From Pseudomonadota bacterium (lineage in GTDB: Bacteria > Pseudomonadota > Gammaproteobacteria > Acidithiobacillales > Acidithiobacillaceae), in the NCBI GenBank assembly GCA_021821885.1, contig JAKARO010000001.1, positions 1 to 64,000 of the forward strand: DNA of 64,000 nucleotides, read 5' to 3'. This document shows positions 25,743 to 36,623 of the stretch, in pieces. The notes beneath the pieces were generated by a model, which ran no database searches, was not told the origin of the DNA, and worked only from the letters and a program-made list of their open reading frames with translations. The first letter of the stretch is position 1; each line of letters starts with the position of its first letter. The translations under genes and the position numbers were made by a program.

Positions 25743-26942
25743 TTACCCCTCCCGGGTGCGGGTCTCTAGTATGGCGACGGCCGGCAGGGTTTTCCCTTCC
25801 AGGAACTCCAGGAAGGCACCACCGCCGGTACTGATGTAGGATACCCGGTCTTCGATACCGAATTTGTTGATGGCTGCGATGGTATCTCCACCGCCTGCGA
25901 TGGAAAAGGCACTGCTGTCGGCGACAGCCTTCGCAATCGTACGGGTTCCACCAGCGAAGGCCTCATATTCGAAAACCCCCACCGGGCCATTCCATACGAT
26001 CGTCCCGGCCCCGCGCAGAATCTCCGCAAGCGCAGATGCACTGGCCGGCCCGATGTCCAGAATCATCTCGTCCTCCGCCACCCCGTCCACGCTGCAGATC
26101 CGGGACGCCGCCGTTGCCGAGAATTCCTTTGCCACAACCACATCGGTCGGAAGTGGTACATCCCCTCCCTTTGCCTTTGCACCAGCCATGATGGCTTGGG
26201 CCTCGGGTACAAGGCCAGGCTCACTGAGTGATTTTCCAATACCGTGTCCGTTGGCGAGGAGAAAGGTGTTGGCGATACCGCCCCCCACTACGAGCTGGTC
26301 TACCCTGCCTGCCAGGGACTCCAGAATTGTGAGTTTGGTGGATACCTTGGACCCGGCCACTATTGCGACCAGCGGCCTTCTGGGGTTTTGCAGGGCTTTG
26401 CCTAGCGCTTCCAGCTCACGGAAAAGAAGAGGACCGGCACACGCAATCGGGGCGTATTTGGCAATTCCGTGCGTACTTGCTTCCGCCCGGTGGGCCGTAC
26501 CGAAAGCATCATTGACATAAATGTCGCAAAGTTTGGCGTATTTCCGGGCGAGGGCATCGTCATCTTTCTTTTCGCCCCTGTTGACCCGGCAGTTTTCCAG
26601 CATGACAATTTTGCCCTGCGCCACTTCAAAACCACCATCTACCCAATCCGCCTGCAGCCGCACCGGGAGGTCCAGCAGGGTGGCCAGACGGCTCGCCACC
26701 GGCGCCAGCGAGTCCACAGGGCGGAACTCGCCCTCCGTCGGGCGGCCGAGATGGGAAGTAATCATCACGCCAGCTCCAGCTTCCAGCGCCATTCTCACTG
26801 CGGGAATGGACGCCCGGACACGGGTGTCATCGGTGATTTCGCCCTGGTCATTAAGTGGCACGTTAAGATCGGCGCGGATAAAGACCCGCTTGCCCTGTGC
26901 AAGTCCACGCTTGCAGACATTTTCGAAGGTGAGTATATCCAT
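25743..26942 (-). CDS. pgk: Phosphoglycerate kinase
   Basis: This 399-residue enzyme uses ATP to phosphorylate 3-phosphoglycerate, the first step after Rubisco. Motifs are [61 protein letters not shown] and the ATP-site GGGDTIAAI with [15 protein letters not shown]. It follows gap across a gap holding a stem-loop (26976-27001). cbbK is the operon name. Confidence 0.96.
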   Translation of the reverse strand: MDILTFENVCKRGLAQGKRVFIRADLNVPLNDQGEITDDTRVRASIPAVRMALEAGAGVMITSHLGRPTEGEFRPVDSLAPVASRLATLLDLPVRLQADWVDGGFEVAQGKIVMLENCRVNRGEKKDDDALARKYAKLCDIYVNDAFGTAHRAEASTHGIAKYAPIACAGPLLFRELEALGKALQNPRRPLVAIVAGSKVSTKLTILESLAGRVDQLVVGGGIANTFLLANGHGIGKSLSEPGLVPEAQAIMAGAKAKGGDVPLPTDVVVAKEFSATAASRICSVDGVAEDEMILDIGPASASALAEILRGAGTIVWNGPVGVFEYEAFAGGTRTIAKAVADSSAFSIAGGGDTIAAINKFGIEDRVSYISTGGGAFLEFLEGKTLPAVAILETRTREG

Positions 26943-26975
26943 GGGTTCGTCTCCAGAACTGCAGTAGCGGTGTAC

Positions 26976-27001
26976 GGTGCCAGCCGGTTTCCGGTGGCAC
27001 C
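26976..27001 (-). repeat. Stem-loop between gap and pgk
   Basis: GGTGCCA (26976-26982) pairs with TGGCACC (26995-27001), and CCGG pairs with CCGG inside around a TTT loop, with one bulged base. No T-run follows in the transcribed direction. It is one of several stem-loops in intercistronic gaps of this operon. Confidence 0.75.
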
Positions 27002-27018
27002 GGGTGCGGCAGGCAAGA

Positions 27019-28029
<1,011 letters not shown>

Positions 28030-28057
28030 TTACTCCTCAAAGTTGCAGTTGGAATTC

Positions 28058-30055
28058 TTAGAGACTCTGGAATTTGGCGACGACATGGTCGACGGTAAAG
28101 CCCAGTTTCTCAAACAGAATCGGGGCTGGCGCCGATGCGCCAAAACGGTCGATGCCAATCACCGCACCCTGTAATCCGACATGCCTGTACCAGAGGCCGG
28201 TCGTTCCTGCCTCGATAGCCACGCGGCGGGTTATCCCGGCCGGCAGGACCGCTTCGCGGTAGGCGGCGTCCTGGGCTTCGAAAATTTCCATGCAGGGCAT
28301 TGAAACCACCCGGACCTGAACCCCCTGTTCCGCCAGCCGCTCCTGGGCAGCCAGTGCCAGCTCCACTTCGGAGCCGGTTGCCACCAGAATCCCGCTGGGC
28401 TGGCCATTGGCCGCATCGCGCAGGACATACCCCCCCCGGCGGATCCCTTCGACCGTGCGGTCATCGTGCGGCAGGGCGGGCAGGTTCTGGCGGCTCAGGG
28501 CGAGAAGACTCGGCGTCCGCTCCCGTTTGATCGCCGATTCCCAGGCAACCGCCGTTTCGACTGCATCTGCCGGGCGCCAGACATGGAGATTCGGGATCAG
28601 CCGCAGGCTGCTCACCTGTTCTACCGGCTGATGGGTTGGGCCATCCTCTCCCAGCCCGATGGAATCATGGGTCATGATGTAGATGGTACGCACGCCCATG
28701 AGTGCGGACATACGGATAGCATTCCGCGCATAGTCGGAGAAAATGAGGAATGTGCCGCCAAAAGGCAACAGCCCGCCGTACAGCGCCATGCCATTCATGA
28801 TGGCGGCCATGCCAAATTCCCGCACGCCATAGTGGATGTAGTTCCCCATGAGACGGTGCTTGCCAATATCCAGGGCTTCCTTCCACCGGGTATTGTTGGA
28901 CGGAGTAAGATCCGCGGATCCACCGATAAACTCCGGAACCGCCGCTGCCAGCGCCTGGATGCACTTACCGGAAGCAACACGCGTCGCGATTTTGGGCGTC
29001 TCCTGGCGGAAGCCTGCGATAAGGCTGGAGACCGCACCATCCAGGGCAGCAGAAGGCTGGCCGGACAGGCGGCGTTCAAACTCGGCAGCATCTTCCGGAT
29101 AGAGCGCGCGATACTGGGCAAAGCGCTCTTTCCATTCTGCCTCTGCAGTCTCGCCTTTTGCCCGGGCATCATAGCCCCGGTAAACCGCCTCCGGCACCTC
29201 GAAGGCCTCTCCAGTCCACCCGAGGTTCTGGCGGGTCAGGGCAATCTCCTCAGCACCCAGCGGCGCACCATGGACATCATGGGTTCCTGCCTTGTTGGGA
29301 GCCCCGTGACCGATCACCGTTTTGCAGCAGACAAGTGTCGGCCGGGAAGACTGGCTGCGGGCCTCGAGTATGGCCTGCCGGATAGCCGCCGGGTCGTGGC
29401 CATCCACACCCCGGATGACATGCCAGCCATAGGCCTCGAAGCGCCCAGGGGTGTCATCGGCAAACCAGTCATCCACATGCCCGTCGATGGAAATGTTGTT
29501 GTCGTCGTAGAAACAGATCAGCCGGTTCAGACCCCAGACACCTGCCAGGGAGCAGACCTCATGGGATACCCCTTCCATCAGGCAGCCATCTCCCAGAAAC
29601 ACATAGGTGAAATGGTTAACAATCTCATGGCCCGGATGGTTGAAGCGGCGGCCAAGAATCTGTTCCGCCAGGGCCATGCCTACGGCGTTGGCCAGCCCCT
29701 GGCCCAAGGGTCCGGTCGTGGTCTCCACTCCCGGCGTATCCCGGTACTCGGGATGCCCCGGCGTCTTGCTGTGCCACTGCCGGAAGCTCTTGAGATCCTC
29801 CACGCTGACATCGTAGCCACTGAGGTGTAGCAGGGCATACTGCAGCATGGAACCGTGCCCGTTAGACAGGATGAAGCGGTCACGGTTGGCCCAGTGGGGG
29901 TTGGCCGGGTTGTGAACGAGGAAGTCGTTCCAAAGGACTTCGGCTATGTCCGCCATGCCCATCGGCATGCCCGGGTGTCCGGATTTCGCCTTTTCCACGG
30001 CATCCATGGCAAGAACACGTATGGCATTTGCCAGGTCGGTGCGGGTCACGCTCAT
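28058..30055 (-). CDS. tkt: Transketolase
   Basis: This 665-residue thiamine-diphosphate enzyme moves two-carbon units in the Calvin and pentose phosphate cycles. It shows [32 protein letters not shown], the cofactor motif [14 protein letters not shown] and [13 protein letters not shown]. In the pyrimidine domain [19 protein letters not shown] is present. Length is typical. It follows glpX after 67 bases holding a stem-loop. cbbT is the operon name. Confidence 0.96.
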   Translation of the reverse strand: MSVTRTDLANAIRVLAMDAVEKAKSGHPGMPMGMADIAEVLWNDFLVHNPANPHWANRDRFILSNGHGSMLQYALLHLSGYDVSVEDLKSFRQWHSKTPGHPEYRDTPGVETTTGPLGQGLANAVGMALAEQILGRRFNHPGHEIVNHFTYVFLGDGCLMEGVSHEVCSLAGVWGLNRLICFYDDNNISIDGHVDDWFADDTPGRFEAYGWHVIRGVDGHDPAAIRQAILEARSQSSRPTLVCCKTVIGHGAPNKAGTHDVHGAPLGAEEIALTRQNLGWTGEAFEVPEAVYRGYDARAKGETAEAEWKERFAQYRALYPEDAAEFERRLSGQPSAALDGAVSSLIAGFRQETPKIATRVASGKCIQALAAAVPEFIGGSADLTPSNNTRWKEALDIGKHRLMGNYIHYGVREFGMAAIMNGMALYGGLLPFGGTFLIFSDYARNAIRMSALMGVRTIYIMTHDSIGLGEDGPTHQPVEQVSSLRLIPNLHVWRPADAVETAVAWESAIKRERTPSLLALSRQNLPALPHDDRTVEGIRRGGYVLRDAANGQPSGILVATGSEVELALAAQERLAEQGVQVRVVSMPCMEIFEAQDAAYREAVLPAGITRRVAIEAGTTGLWYRHVGLQGAVIGIDRFGASAPAPILFEKLGFTVDHVVAKFQSL

Positions 30056-30073
30056 AAAAACTCCTTGCTGAAA

Positions 30074-30103
30074 GGCATCCGGGACGGACGTCCGGAAGAT
30101 GCC
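30074..30103 (-). repeat. Stem-loop between glpX and tkt
   Basis: GGCATC (30074-30079) pairs with GATGCC (30098-30103), and an inner CCGGGACG/CGTCCGG arm extends the stem with a bulge. It lies just upstream of the tkt ribosome binding site. Confidence 0.7.
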
Positions 30104-30122
30104 AGATGGTAGTCAGAAAAAT

Positions 30123-31070
30123 TCAGTCATCGGCCCGCTGGTGGGTGCGCACCCGGCGCAGAATGCCATCATGGCCAGAAATTACGAGGCTTTCGCTCTC
30201 CACGAAATACCGGGAACGGGACACCCCATCCAGGATGTCGCCAGAAGTAAGGCCGGTCGCCACAAACAGGACATCATCGCTGGCCACCAGCTCATCGCGC
30301 TCCAGCCAGTGGCCGGCCCGGAGGCCGGCAGCCTCGACTGCCCCGGCCTCACCCGGATTCTGGGGCGCCAGCGCTCCAAACATGTCGGCCCCCATGGCGC
30401 GGGCTGCACAGGCCGTGATCACGCCTTCCGGGGTGCCGCCGATACCCATCATCGCGTCGACCTTCACGCCCAGCGCCGCCATGATGCCACCACTGACATC
30501 TCCGTCCGTCTGCAGGCGGACCGTCGCTCCCGCTGCCTGAATCTCCCGGATCATCGCTTCGTGGCGGGGTTTCTTGAGCACAAAAATCCGGAGTTCCCGG
30601 ACATCCTTGCCCAGCGCCCTCGCGAGGTCATGAAGACGGTCTTTCATGGGCGCAGCAGGATCAATCTTTCCCCTTGCCGCGGCAGGCACCACCAGTTTGT
30701 CCATATAGAACGCAGGACCCGGGCGGAACATGCTTCCCTTGGGGGCAGCCGCCAGAACACAGATGGAGCCAGGCATCCCGCTTGCCAGGAAGCTGGTCCC
30801 TTCCACGGGATCCACCGCAATGTCCACTTCCGGACCTGTCCCGGAGCCAACGGCCTCACCGTTATACAGCATGGGAGCCTCGTCCTTTTCTCCCTCGCCG
30901 ATCACGACGGTACCCCGCATGGGAACCTGGGCGATGGCGGCCCGCATGGCATCCACCGCCGCGCCATCCCCAAGTTCTTTTTCCCCCCGCCCGATCCACG
31001 CGCTGGCCGCACGGGCCGCCGTTTCGGTCACGGGTAGCAGGGAAAGCGCCAGATTGCGGATGGTGGCCAT
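30123..31070 (-). CDS. glpX: Class II fructose-1,6-bisphosphatase
   Basis: This 315-residue GlpX-type phosphatase makes fructose-6-phosphate in the Calvin cycle and may also act on sedoheptulose-bisphosphate. Metal and substrate motifs are GEGEKDEAPMLYNGE and DIAVDPVEGTSF, with TDGDVSGGIMAAL and GIGGTPEGVITACA further on. ATG 31070 is chosen because GGAGG lies about 12 bases upstream; the frame is open about 100 codons further but overlaps the suhB-like gene. It is the only FBPase in the operon. Confidence 0.95.
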   Translation of the reverse strand: MATIRNLALSLLPVTETAARAASAWIGRGEKELGDGAAVDAMRAAIAQVPMRGTVVIGEGEKDEAPMLYNGEAVGSGTGPEVDIAVDPVEGTSFLASGMPGSICVLAAAPKGSMFRPGPAFYMDKLVVPAAARGKIDPAAPMKDRLHDLARALGKDVRELRIFVLKKPRHEAMIREIQAAGATVRLQTDGDVSGGIMAALGVKVDAMMGIGGTPEGVITACAARAMGADMFGALAPQNPGEAGAVEAAGLRAGHWLERDELVASDDVLFVATGLTSGDILDGVSRSRYFVESESLVISGHDGILRRVRTHQRADD

Positions 31071-31117
31071 GGTTTGTTTTTCCTCCGGGAAACTGTGAAA
31101 ATGCTGGTGAGAATAAC

Positions 31118-31936
31118 TCATTGTTCCAGTTTTTGGAACTCGGGAACCCCGGTTTCCAGCCATTGCCGCCATTCCCCGTGGAGGGCAGGATCCAGTGTTG
31201 CGAGTACGGAAGTTCTGGCCAGGGCCTGTGGTGGCAGGGCCTGGCCATCCAGGGTACTGCAGATTCCTCCTGCCTCCAGCAGAACCAGCGTCCCGGCCGC
31301 CCGATCCCACAGCTGCTGTGCCCCGTGCAGGTAGAAATGGTAGCGGCCTGCCGCCAGCCAGCACCATTCCAGCACACAGCTCCCAAAATTACGCTGGCTG
31401 TGGAATGGCTTTTCATCCATGATCCGGTGGGCAAGGGATCGGGACAGCCGCTTGTAGTCCACAACCCCTACTGTCGAGCGCAGCGCCGGGGCCTGCCGGT
31501 AATGCAGGGGCTGTCCATTGCAGAAAGCCCCCCTGCCTTTTTGTGCCAGAAACAGTTCCCGGCGGACTGGATCGTAGATCCAGGCCTGGCGGGTTCCGGA
31601 ACTCTCCAGGAGCGCAAGGCTGATCCCGAAAACAGGCACACCGGCAGCAAAATTGCTGGTACCATCCAGCGGATCCAGACACCAGACAGGCCGCCCGTCT
31701 GCCAGAATCGCGGCCTGCTCCTCCGCGGGCATCTCCTCGCCCACAAGGGGGATTTCCGGATAGCGGGCGGCGAGCATCTGCTGCAGAAAATTCTGGCTGT
31801 CTATATCAGCACTGGTCACGATACTGCCATCCGGTTTCGCGCTCGCCGCCACTGTCAGATAACGGGGCAGAATAAAACGCTCAGCGCAGATGCGCAGCAG
31901 GTCGCCCACCCATTGCGGATCGATGGTGTTGGACAT
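31118..31936 (-). CDS. suhB: Inositol monophosphatase-family protein
   Basis: This 272-residue protein has the lithium-sensitive phosphatase fold motifs: GSIVTSADIDSQ, VGEEMP, the metal site WCLDPLDGTSNFAAG and WDRAAGTLVLLEAGG. Family members hydrolyse inositol phosphates, PAP or fructose-bisphosphate. The start at 31936 has AAGGAG about 9 bases upstream, better than the frame start 12 codons earlier. It is the first gene of the Calvin/trp operon and is separated from divergent rsmE by about 140 bases that must hold the operon promoter. The substrate here is not established. Confidence 0.9.
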   Translation of the reverse strand: MSNTIDPQWVGDLLRICAERFILPRYLTVAASAKPDGSIVTSADIDSQNFLQQMLAARYPEIPLVGEEMPAEEQAAILADGRPVWCLDPLDGTSNFAAGVPVFGISLALLESSGTRQAWIYDPVRRELFLAQKGRGAFCNGQPLHYRQAPALRSTVGVVDYKRLSRSLAHRIMDEKPFHSQRNFGSCVLEWCWLAAGRYHFYLHGAQQLWDRAAGTLVLLEAGGICSTLDGQALPPQALARTSVLATLDPALHGEWRQWLETGVPEFQKLEQ

Positions 31937-32078
31937 GACTATGGCTCCTTCTTTCGGGGTGCAGCAGGACATACCCGCGCTTAGGGCGGGATCGAGGACC
32001 GCAAGCCCGCGCGGCCGGTTTCCCCCTTTCCGGGTTCTGTCTTATGCTAGCGCTACCCAAGTGCCCTGTCGTCCGGTC

Positions 32079-32825
32079 ATGCCGCGCATACACCTGTATA
32101 CCCCTGTCGCCCCCCATTCCGGCGATTTTTTCCTGGAAGAAGGTGCCAGTCACCATCTGCTCCATGTCCTGCGCGCCAGGAGAGGCCAGCCCCTGACCCT
32201 ATTCTGCGGGGATGGCCATGACTATCCCGCCATCCTGCAGGGAGCCGAACAGGGGCGTGCCAGACTCCTGGTAGAAGGCGCCCGGAAACGCGATACGGCA
32301 TCTCCCATCGCCATTACCCTCTGTCTGCCCCTCCTGCGGGGAGAACGGTGGGACTGGGCCCTGCAGAAGGTCACAGAGCTGGGGGTAGCACGCATCCAGC
32401 CAGTGCAGACCGATCACAGCGTGGTTGACCTGGGTGGATCCCGGGCGGAAAAACGGCTGTCCCGCTGGCAGGAGATGGTGATTGCCGCCTGCGAGCAGGG
32501 CCAGGCTACCCGCATCCCCACACTCTGCCCCCTGGTCCCCCTGGCCGCTTTCTGGTCTGCGGTCCCGGCCGGGCCTGGCATTCTGTTCGACGCGGAGGCC
32601 ACTGCTCCCCTCCAGCGCTCCCGGCTTCCGGAGAATGGAGAGCTCCGCCCCCAGGCCATCACCCTGCTCACCGGTCCTGAAGGAGGACTCAGTGTGGAGG
32701 AACGTCAGGCGGCCGGACGCATGGGTTTCATCTCCGCACACCTGGGACCCCGCATTCTGCGGGCCGAAACAGCCGCCGTAACCGCCGTCGCCCTCGTACA
32801 GCATTTATGGGGAGACCTGTGTTGA
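32079..32825 (+). CDS. rsmE: 16S rRNA (uracil-1498-N3) methyltransferase
   Basis: This 248-residue SPOUT enzyme methylates U1498 of 16S rRNA. It starts PRIHLYTP at 32079, has an N-terminal PUA-like part ([20 protein letters not shown]) and the knotted C-terminal domain with [31 protein letters not shown] and [16 protein letters not shown] longer frame upstream runs into the divergent gene and is not used. No strong ribosome binding site precedes the ATG. ispH follows 55 bases later. Confidence 0.94.
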   Translation: MPRIHLYTPVAPHSGDFFLEEGASHHLLHVLRARRGQPLTLFCGDGHDYPAILQGAEQGRARLLVEGARKRDTASPIAITLCLPLLRGERWDWALQKVTELGVARIQPVQTDHSVVDLGGSRAEKRLSRWQEMVIAACEQGQATRIPTLCPLVPLAAFWSAVPAGPGILFDAEATAPLQRSRLPENGELRPQAITLLTGPEGGLSVEERQAAGRMGFISAHLGPRILRAETAAVTAVALVQHLWGDLC

Positions 32826-32880
32826 CAGGAAGCCCGGCAAAGACGGACCATGGAAACAGTCCAGACGAGGCCTGACATCC

Positions 32881-33837
32881 ATGGAAATCCTGCTTGCCAA
32901 TCCGCGCGGGTTCTGCGCTGGCGTGAACCGCGCCATCCAGATTGTTGAACGCGCGCTGGAGCTCTTCGACGCACCCATTTATGTCCGCCATGAGGTAGTG
33001 CACAATCGCCATGTCGTGGAAGACCTGCGCGCCCGTGGGGCCATTTTTGTGGAAGAACTGGACGAAATCCCGGATGGTGCAACGGTCATTTTCAGTGCGC
33101 ACGGCGTTCCTGTCTCCGTACGCGAAAAGGCAGCCGAACGCGGTCTTACGGTTTTTGACGCCACCTGCCCGCTGGTGACCAAGGTCCACATGGAAGTCCG
33201 GAAGTACAGCCGGGAAGGCATGGAAATGGTACTCATCGGCCACGCCGGCCACCCTGAAGTGGAAGGCACCATGGGCCAGGTGAAGGCCGGGATGATGTAC
33301 CTGGTCTCCAGCGTCCAGGATGTCGCGGCACTAAATCCGCGGAACCCGGAAAAACTGGCCTATATTACCCAGACCACCCTCAGCATGGACGATACCGCCG
33401 AGGTAATTGCTGCCCTGCGCCAGCGTTTTCCCATTATCCAGGGACCCAAGAAAGACGACATCTGCTACGCCACCCAGAACCGCCAGGATGCCGTCAAAAA
33501 TCTTGTGCCCGATGTCGACATCCTGCTTGTGGTGGGGGCACCCAACAGCTCCAATTCCAGCCGCCTCGCCGAGCTGGGAATCCGCCTGGGGATTCCTGCC
33601 CATCTCATTGAGGACGCCAGCCAGCTTCAGCTCGACTGGTTCCGGAATGTCCGCAAAATCGGGATCAGCGCCGGAGCTTCTGCCCCGGAAACCCTGGTTC
33701 AGGGCATCATTGATGCCCTGCAGGCCTGGGGTGCCACCGCACCGCAGGAGCGGGAAGGGGTGGAGGAAAAGGTAATTTTCAGTCTGCCTCTTGCACTGTC
33801 CCAGGCCCGTCCGGAGATTCCGGAGACCCATTCCTGA
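32881..33837 (+). CDS. ispH: 4-hydroxy-3-methylbut-2-enyl diphosphate reductase
   Basis: This 318-residue iron-sulfur enzyme makes IPP and DMAPP in the last step of the MEP pathway. The three cluster cysteines are in [23 protein letters not shown] and [11 protein letters not shown]; substrate-binding [24 protein letters not shown] and [11 protein letters not shown] are also present. Its last 59 bases overlap the convergent rmuC gene. Confidence 0.96.
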   Translation: MEILLANPRGFCAGVNRAIQIVERALELFDAPIYVRHEVVHNRHVVEDLRARGAIFVEELDEIPDGATVIFSAHGVPVSVREKAAERGLTVFDATCPLVTKVHMEVRKYSREGMEMVLIGHAGHPEVEGTMGQVKAGMMYLVSSVQDVAALNPRNPEKLAYITQTTLSMDDTAEVIAALRQRFPIIQGPKKDDICYATQNRQDAVKNLVPDVDILLVVGAPNSSNSSRLAELGIRLGIPAHLIEDASQLQLDWFRNVRKIGISAGASAPETLVQGIIDALQAWGATAPQEREGVEEKVIFSLPLALSQARPEIPETHS

Positions 33838-35335
33838 TTTCCTCCTCCGTCGGCACGACAGTCCGCGGAACCAGATCCACCGGGTCCAGAACAGGAAGAA
33901 CCCGGTCACGGCTGGCAGCGCCGAGATCCTGGAAGCGGCGGGCGGAAACCAGCACACGGCTCTCCAGGGACGCCGTTGCCTGATTGTAGGCATGCACGGC
34001 CTGGTGCAGCCCTTTCCCCACTTTCTGCCAGTGTCCTGCAAGCGTTCCCAGCCGCTCATGCAGCTCCTGGCCCAGGGCGCTGATGACCTGGGCATTGGCG
34101 GCTATTGATTCCTGGCGCCATCCATAGGCAGCGGCCCTTAGCAGGGCAATCAGGGTGGTAGGTGTGGCAACGATGACCCGCTGCTCCACGCCATACTCGA
34201 TAAGTGCCGGGTCCGCCTGCAGCGCCGCACTGAAAAAATCTTCTCCGGGCAGAAAAAGCACCACAAACTCCGGGCTGGTGCTGAGCTGTTCCCAGTACGC
34301 CTTTTTGCCCAGCTGGCCCAGATGGGTCCGCAGTTCCGCCGCATGCTTGCGCAGCCATCCCTGGCGCTCCCGCTCATCCTGGGCCTCAACCGCCTCCAGA
34401 TAGGCATTCAGGGGGGCTTTGGCATCCACAACAATCTGTTTTCCACCCGGCAGCCGCACGATGAGATCCGGGCGCTGGATTCCCTCCTGCCGGTCCAGGG
34501 TAGCCTGCTCCACAAAGTCGCAATGCGCGAGCATACCCGCCATTTCCACCACCCGCCGCAGTTGCATCTCGCCCCAGCGGCCACGGGCCGCTGGCTGTCG
34601 CAAGGCCTTGACGAGGGCTGCAGTTTCCTGGTGAAGCCGTGGCAGATGATCCTGCACCAGCCCCCTAAGCTGCTCGCTCAGGCTGCTGTAGGCAGCGTTG
34701 CGGACAAGTTCCAGGGCATCCAGGCGCTCATTCATTTTCGCCAGGGATTCCTGGATCGGCTGCACCATCTGCCCCAGGCCGCTCTGCCGCAGATCCCAGT
34801 CCTGCCGGGCCTGATCCTGAAAACGCCCAAGGTTCTCCTGGGCCAGCCGCAGGAAATCCTGGTTATTGCGATGCAGGGCATCTGCGGACAGCGCTGCAAA
34901 CAGCTGGGCGGACCGCTCCCGGCTTTCTTCCAGGAAGGACTGCCTTTCCTGGGTTTGCCGTCTTTCCTGTGCCAGCCTCTCCTGCAGTGCGGCCAGCTGG
35001 CGCTGTGCATCCGCATGAAGACCGCGGACTTCAGCAAGGGTAGCCTCAAGAGACTGCCTTTCCTGCAGCAGGACAGGGATACGGCGGTTTTCCACTTCCA
35101 GCTCCGCCCGCTCGACCATCTGGGCCTGAAGGGCAGATTCCAGCCCGGACATCCGGAGACGATCCTGGTCGAGGGACTGCTGAAGGGCCACATTTCTGGC
35201 AGCAGCGTCTTCCTGCTGTTTCTGCAGGCTGTCTAGCCGGGCCAGAAGGGAGGCCCGCCGGACCAGCCCGGCGAGCCAGGAGAGCAGACCACCCGCAAGG
35301 GCTCCGGCCAGAAACCACAGCAGTTCCCGGACCAT
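33779..35335 (-). CDS. rmuC: DNA recombination protein RmuC
   Basis: This 518-residue protein limits DNA inversion and rearrangement at repeats. It has an N-terminal membrane segment ([20 protein letters not shown]), a long coiled coil to about residue 200, and the nuclease-like RmuC domain with [38 protein letters not shown] and [17 protein letters not shown]. The C-terminus is Pro/Glu-rich and overlaps ispH on the opposite strand by 59 bases, so the genes may interfere by antisense transcription. Confidence 0.94.
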   Translation of the reverse strand: MVRELLWFLAGALAGGLLSWLAGLVRRASLLARLDSLQKQQEDAAARNVALQQSLDQDRLRMSGLESALQAQMVERAELEVENRRIPVLLQERQSLEATLAEVRGLHADAQRQLAALQERLAQERRQTQERQSFLEESRERSAQLFAALSADALHRNNQDFLRLAQENLGRFQDQARQDWDLRQSGLGQMVQPIQESLAKMNERLDALELVRNAAYSSLSEQLRGLVQDHLPRLHQETAALVKALRQPAARGRWGEMQLRRVVEMAGMLAHCDFVEQATLDRQEGIQRPDLIVRLPGGKQIVVDAKAPLNAYLEAVEAQDERERQGWLRKHAAELRTHLGQLGKKAYWEQLSTSPEFVVLFLPGEDFFSAALQADPALIEYGVEQRVIVATPTTLIALLRAAAYGWRQESIAANAQVISALGQELHERLGTLAGHWQKVGKGLHQAVHAYNQATASLESRVLVSARRFQDLGAASRDRVLPVLDPVDLVPRTVVPTEEEIRNGSPESPDGPGTVQEAD

Positions 35336-35422
35336 CAGGCCGCACCCCCCCTGGTCCTGTACTGTTGTCTGGCCTCGCCCCGGGGAAGAATGCGGCAGAC
35401 AGGGAGAACCGCGGCAATGGCC

Positions 35423-35881
35423 TTAATCGTGGCCTTCCAGCTGCGAGGTACAGTGTGGACAGCGGGTGGCTGCCATCGGGATTGCCGTCGCACAGAATGG
35501 GCAATTTTTGGTCGTTACCGGTGCTGTGGGCTTGGGATAGAGGCGGTTAATGCCCCGGACCAGGGAAAAAATGACCAGGGCAACGATCACAAAACTGATA
35601 ATGGACATGACAAACAGTCCATAGTTGAGGGTTACCGCTCCAGCCTTCTGGGCTGCTGCCAGGGTCACGTAGGGTCCAGGAATTTTTCCTGCATGGAGAA
35701 CCAGGAACAGGTTGCTGAAATCCACATTTTTCAGGATCAGGCCAATCGGAGGCATGATCATGTTGTTGACAAGGGAAGTTACAATGGCTGAAAAGGCCGT
35801 ACCGATCACAAACGCGACTGCAAGGTCTATGACATTTCCGCGTTTCAGAAACTCCTTGAAATCCCCAATGAATTTCCTCAT
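35423..35881 (-). CDS. mscL: Large-conductance mechanosensitive channel with zinc-ribbon tail
   Basis: This 152-residue channel relieves osmotic downshock. The core is standard: RKFIGDFKEFLKRGNVIDLA, TM1 with VAFVIGTAFSAIVTSLVNN, the periplasmic loop and TM2 (LFVMSIISFVIVALVIFSLV). In place of the usual helical tail it ends in CPFC-x10-CPHC (residues 126-143), a zinc-ribbon pattern found in some MscL relatives. ATG 35881 is chosen over 35896 because GGAGGAG lies 7 bases upstream. It appears monocistronic. Confidence 0.94.
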   Translation of the reverse strand: MRKFIGDFKEFLKRGNVIDLAVAFVIGTAFSAIVTSLVNNMIMPPIGLILKNVDFSNLFLVLHAGKIPGPYVTLAAAQKAGAVTLNYGLFVMSIISFVIVALVIFSLVRGINRLYPKPTAPVTTKNCPFCATAIPMAATRCPHCTSQLEGHD

Positions 35882-35994
35882 TTCTGGCTCCTCCATACTG
35901 TTTTTTCTTAACTTCAGTTAGAGTCTAGCAGTGGCAGCCGGAACCGGAAAGCCGCCGGAAAAATTTCTGGCGGCAGGGCAGTGGTTGTCCCTTT

Positions 35995-36537
35995 TCATCC
36001 TTCAGGCGCCACACCAGCACAGAAGGCACTGATGGCTTGCCGCTGCTGGTGCATGCCATTCCGCTGCGGCGCGGCCACACATCCGGGGGAACCGTTTTCG
36101 CAGACCAGTGCCCATTTCCCGGCAAGGGCAAAAAAACGGGCCGCCGAGGAAGATGCTTTTGCATAGGGCGGATTTTCCGCCAGAAGTCCGTGGAGGGCAG
36201 AATAATAGCGGCTTTCTTCCGTCGCCCACCCGGAAACTGCCTGCCAGCAGGTTTGCTGCTCCACCGGACGGGTACGCGCACAGCCTACGGCATCCCGCCT
36301 CGCCAGCAGGAGCGATTTTCTCCAACCGGGGCAGAACCGCCGTTCTGTCGCTTCCCGTCGGACATTAATGGTCTCCAGACGCCTTTCGGCCTCTTCTGCC
36401 TTTTCCGTGGCCATCCTTGCCCGCTCTGCCGCCGTAACGGCCGCGCCTGCCGAGCCAGCGTTTTCTGTTTTTGGTGCCATTTGTGCACAACCCGACAGAA
36501 GGACCATGCCGGCAGCCAGAATGGGCATTTTGCGCAT
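35995..36537 (-). CDS. Putative lipoprotein
   Basis: This 180-residue protein begins with a lipoprotein signal (ILAAGMVLLSGC, lipidated Cys17) and continues with an Ala/Glu-rich helical stretch (TAAERARMATEKAEEAERRL), as in small Lpp-like proteins. A Cys-containing globular part follows. GGGAG precedes the ATG. No family was recognised. It lies 86 bases downstream of the RND pump on the same strand and might belong to its transcript. Confidence 0.75.
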   Translation of the reverse strand: MRKMPILAAGMVLLSGCAQMAPKTENAGSAGAAVTAAERARMATEKAEEAERRLETINVRREATERRFCPGWRKSLLLARRDAVGCARTRPVEQQTCWQAVSGWATEESRYYSALHGLLAENPPYAKASSSAARFFALAGKWALVCENGSPGCVAAPQRNGMHQQRQAISAFCAGVAPEG

Positions 36538-36623
36538 TTTCAGAATCTCCCTCTTTCCTGGTCCCCCTTTATAGCACAGAATGTCTTGGCTTTGCGGCCA
36601 GATCGGGTTCCCGGAGGCCGGAA

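Noticed and set aside
28466-29830. 454-codon open frame antisense to tkt
   Set aside because: The tkt motifs on the other strand are complete, and the antisense frame has no family features or start signal.
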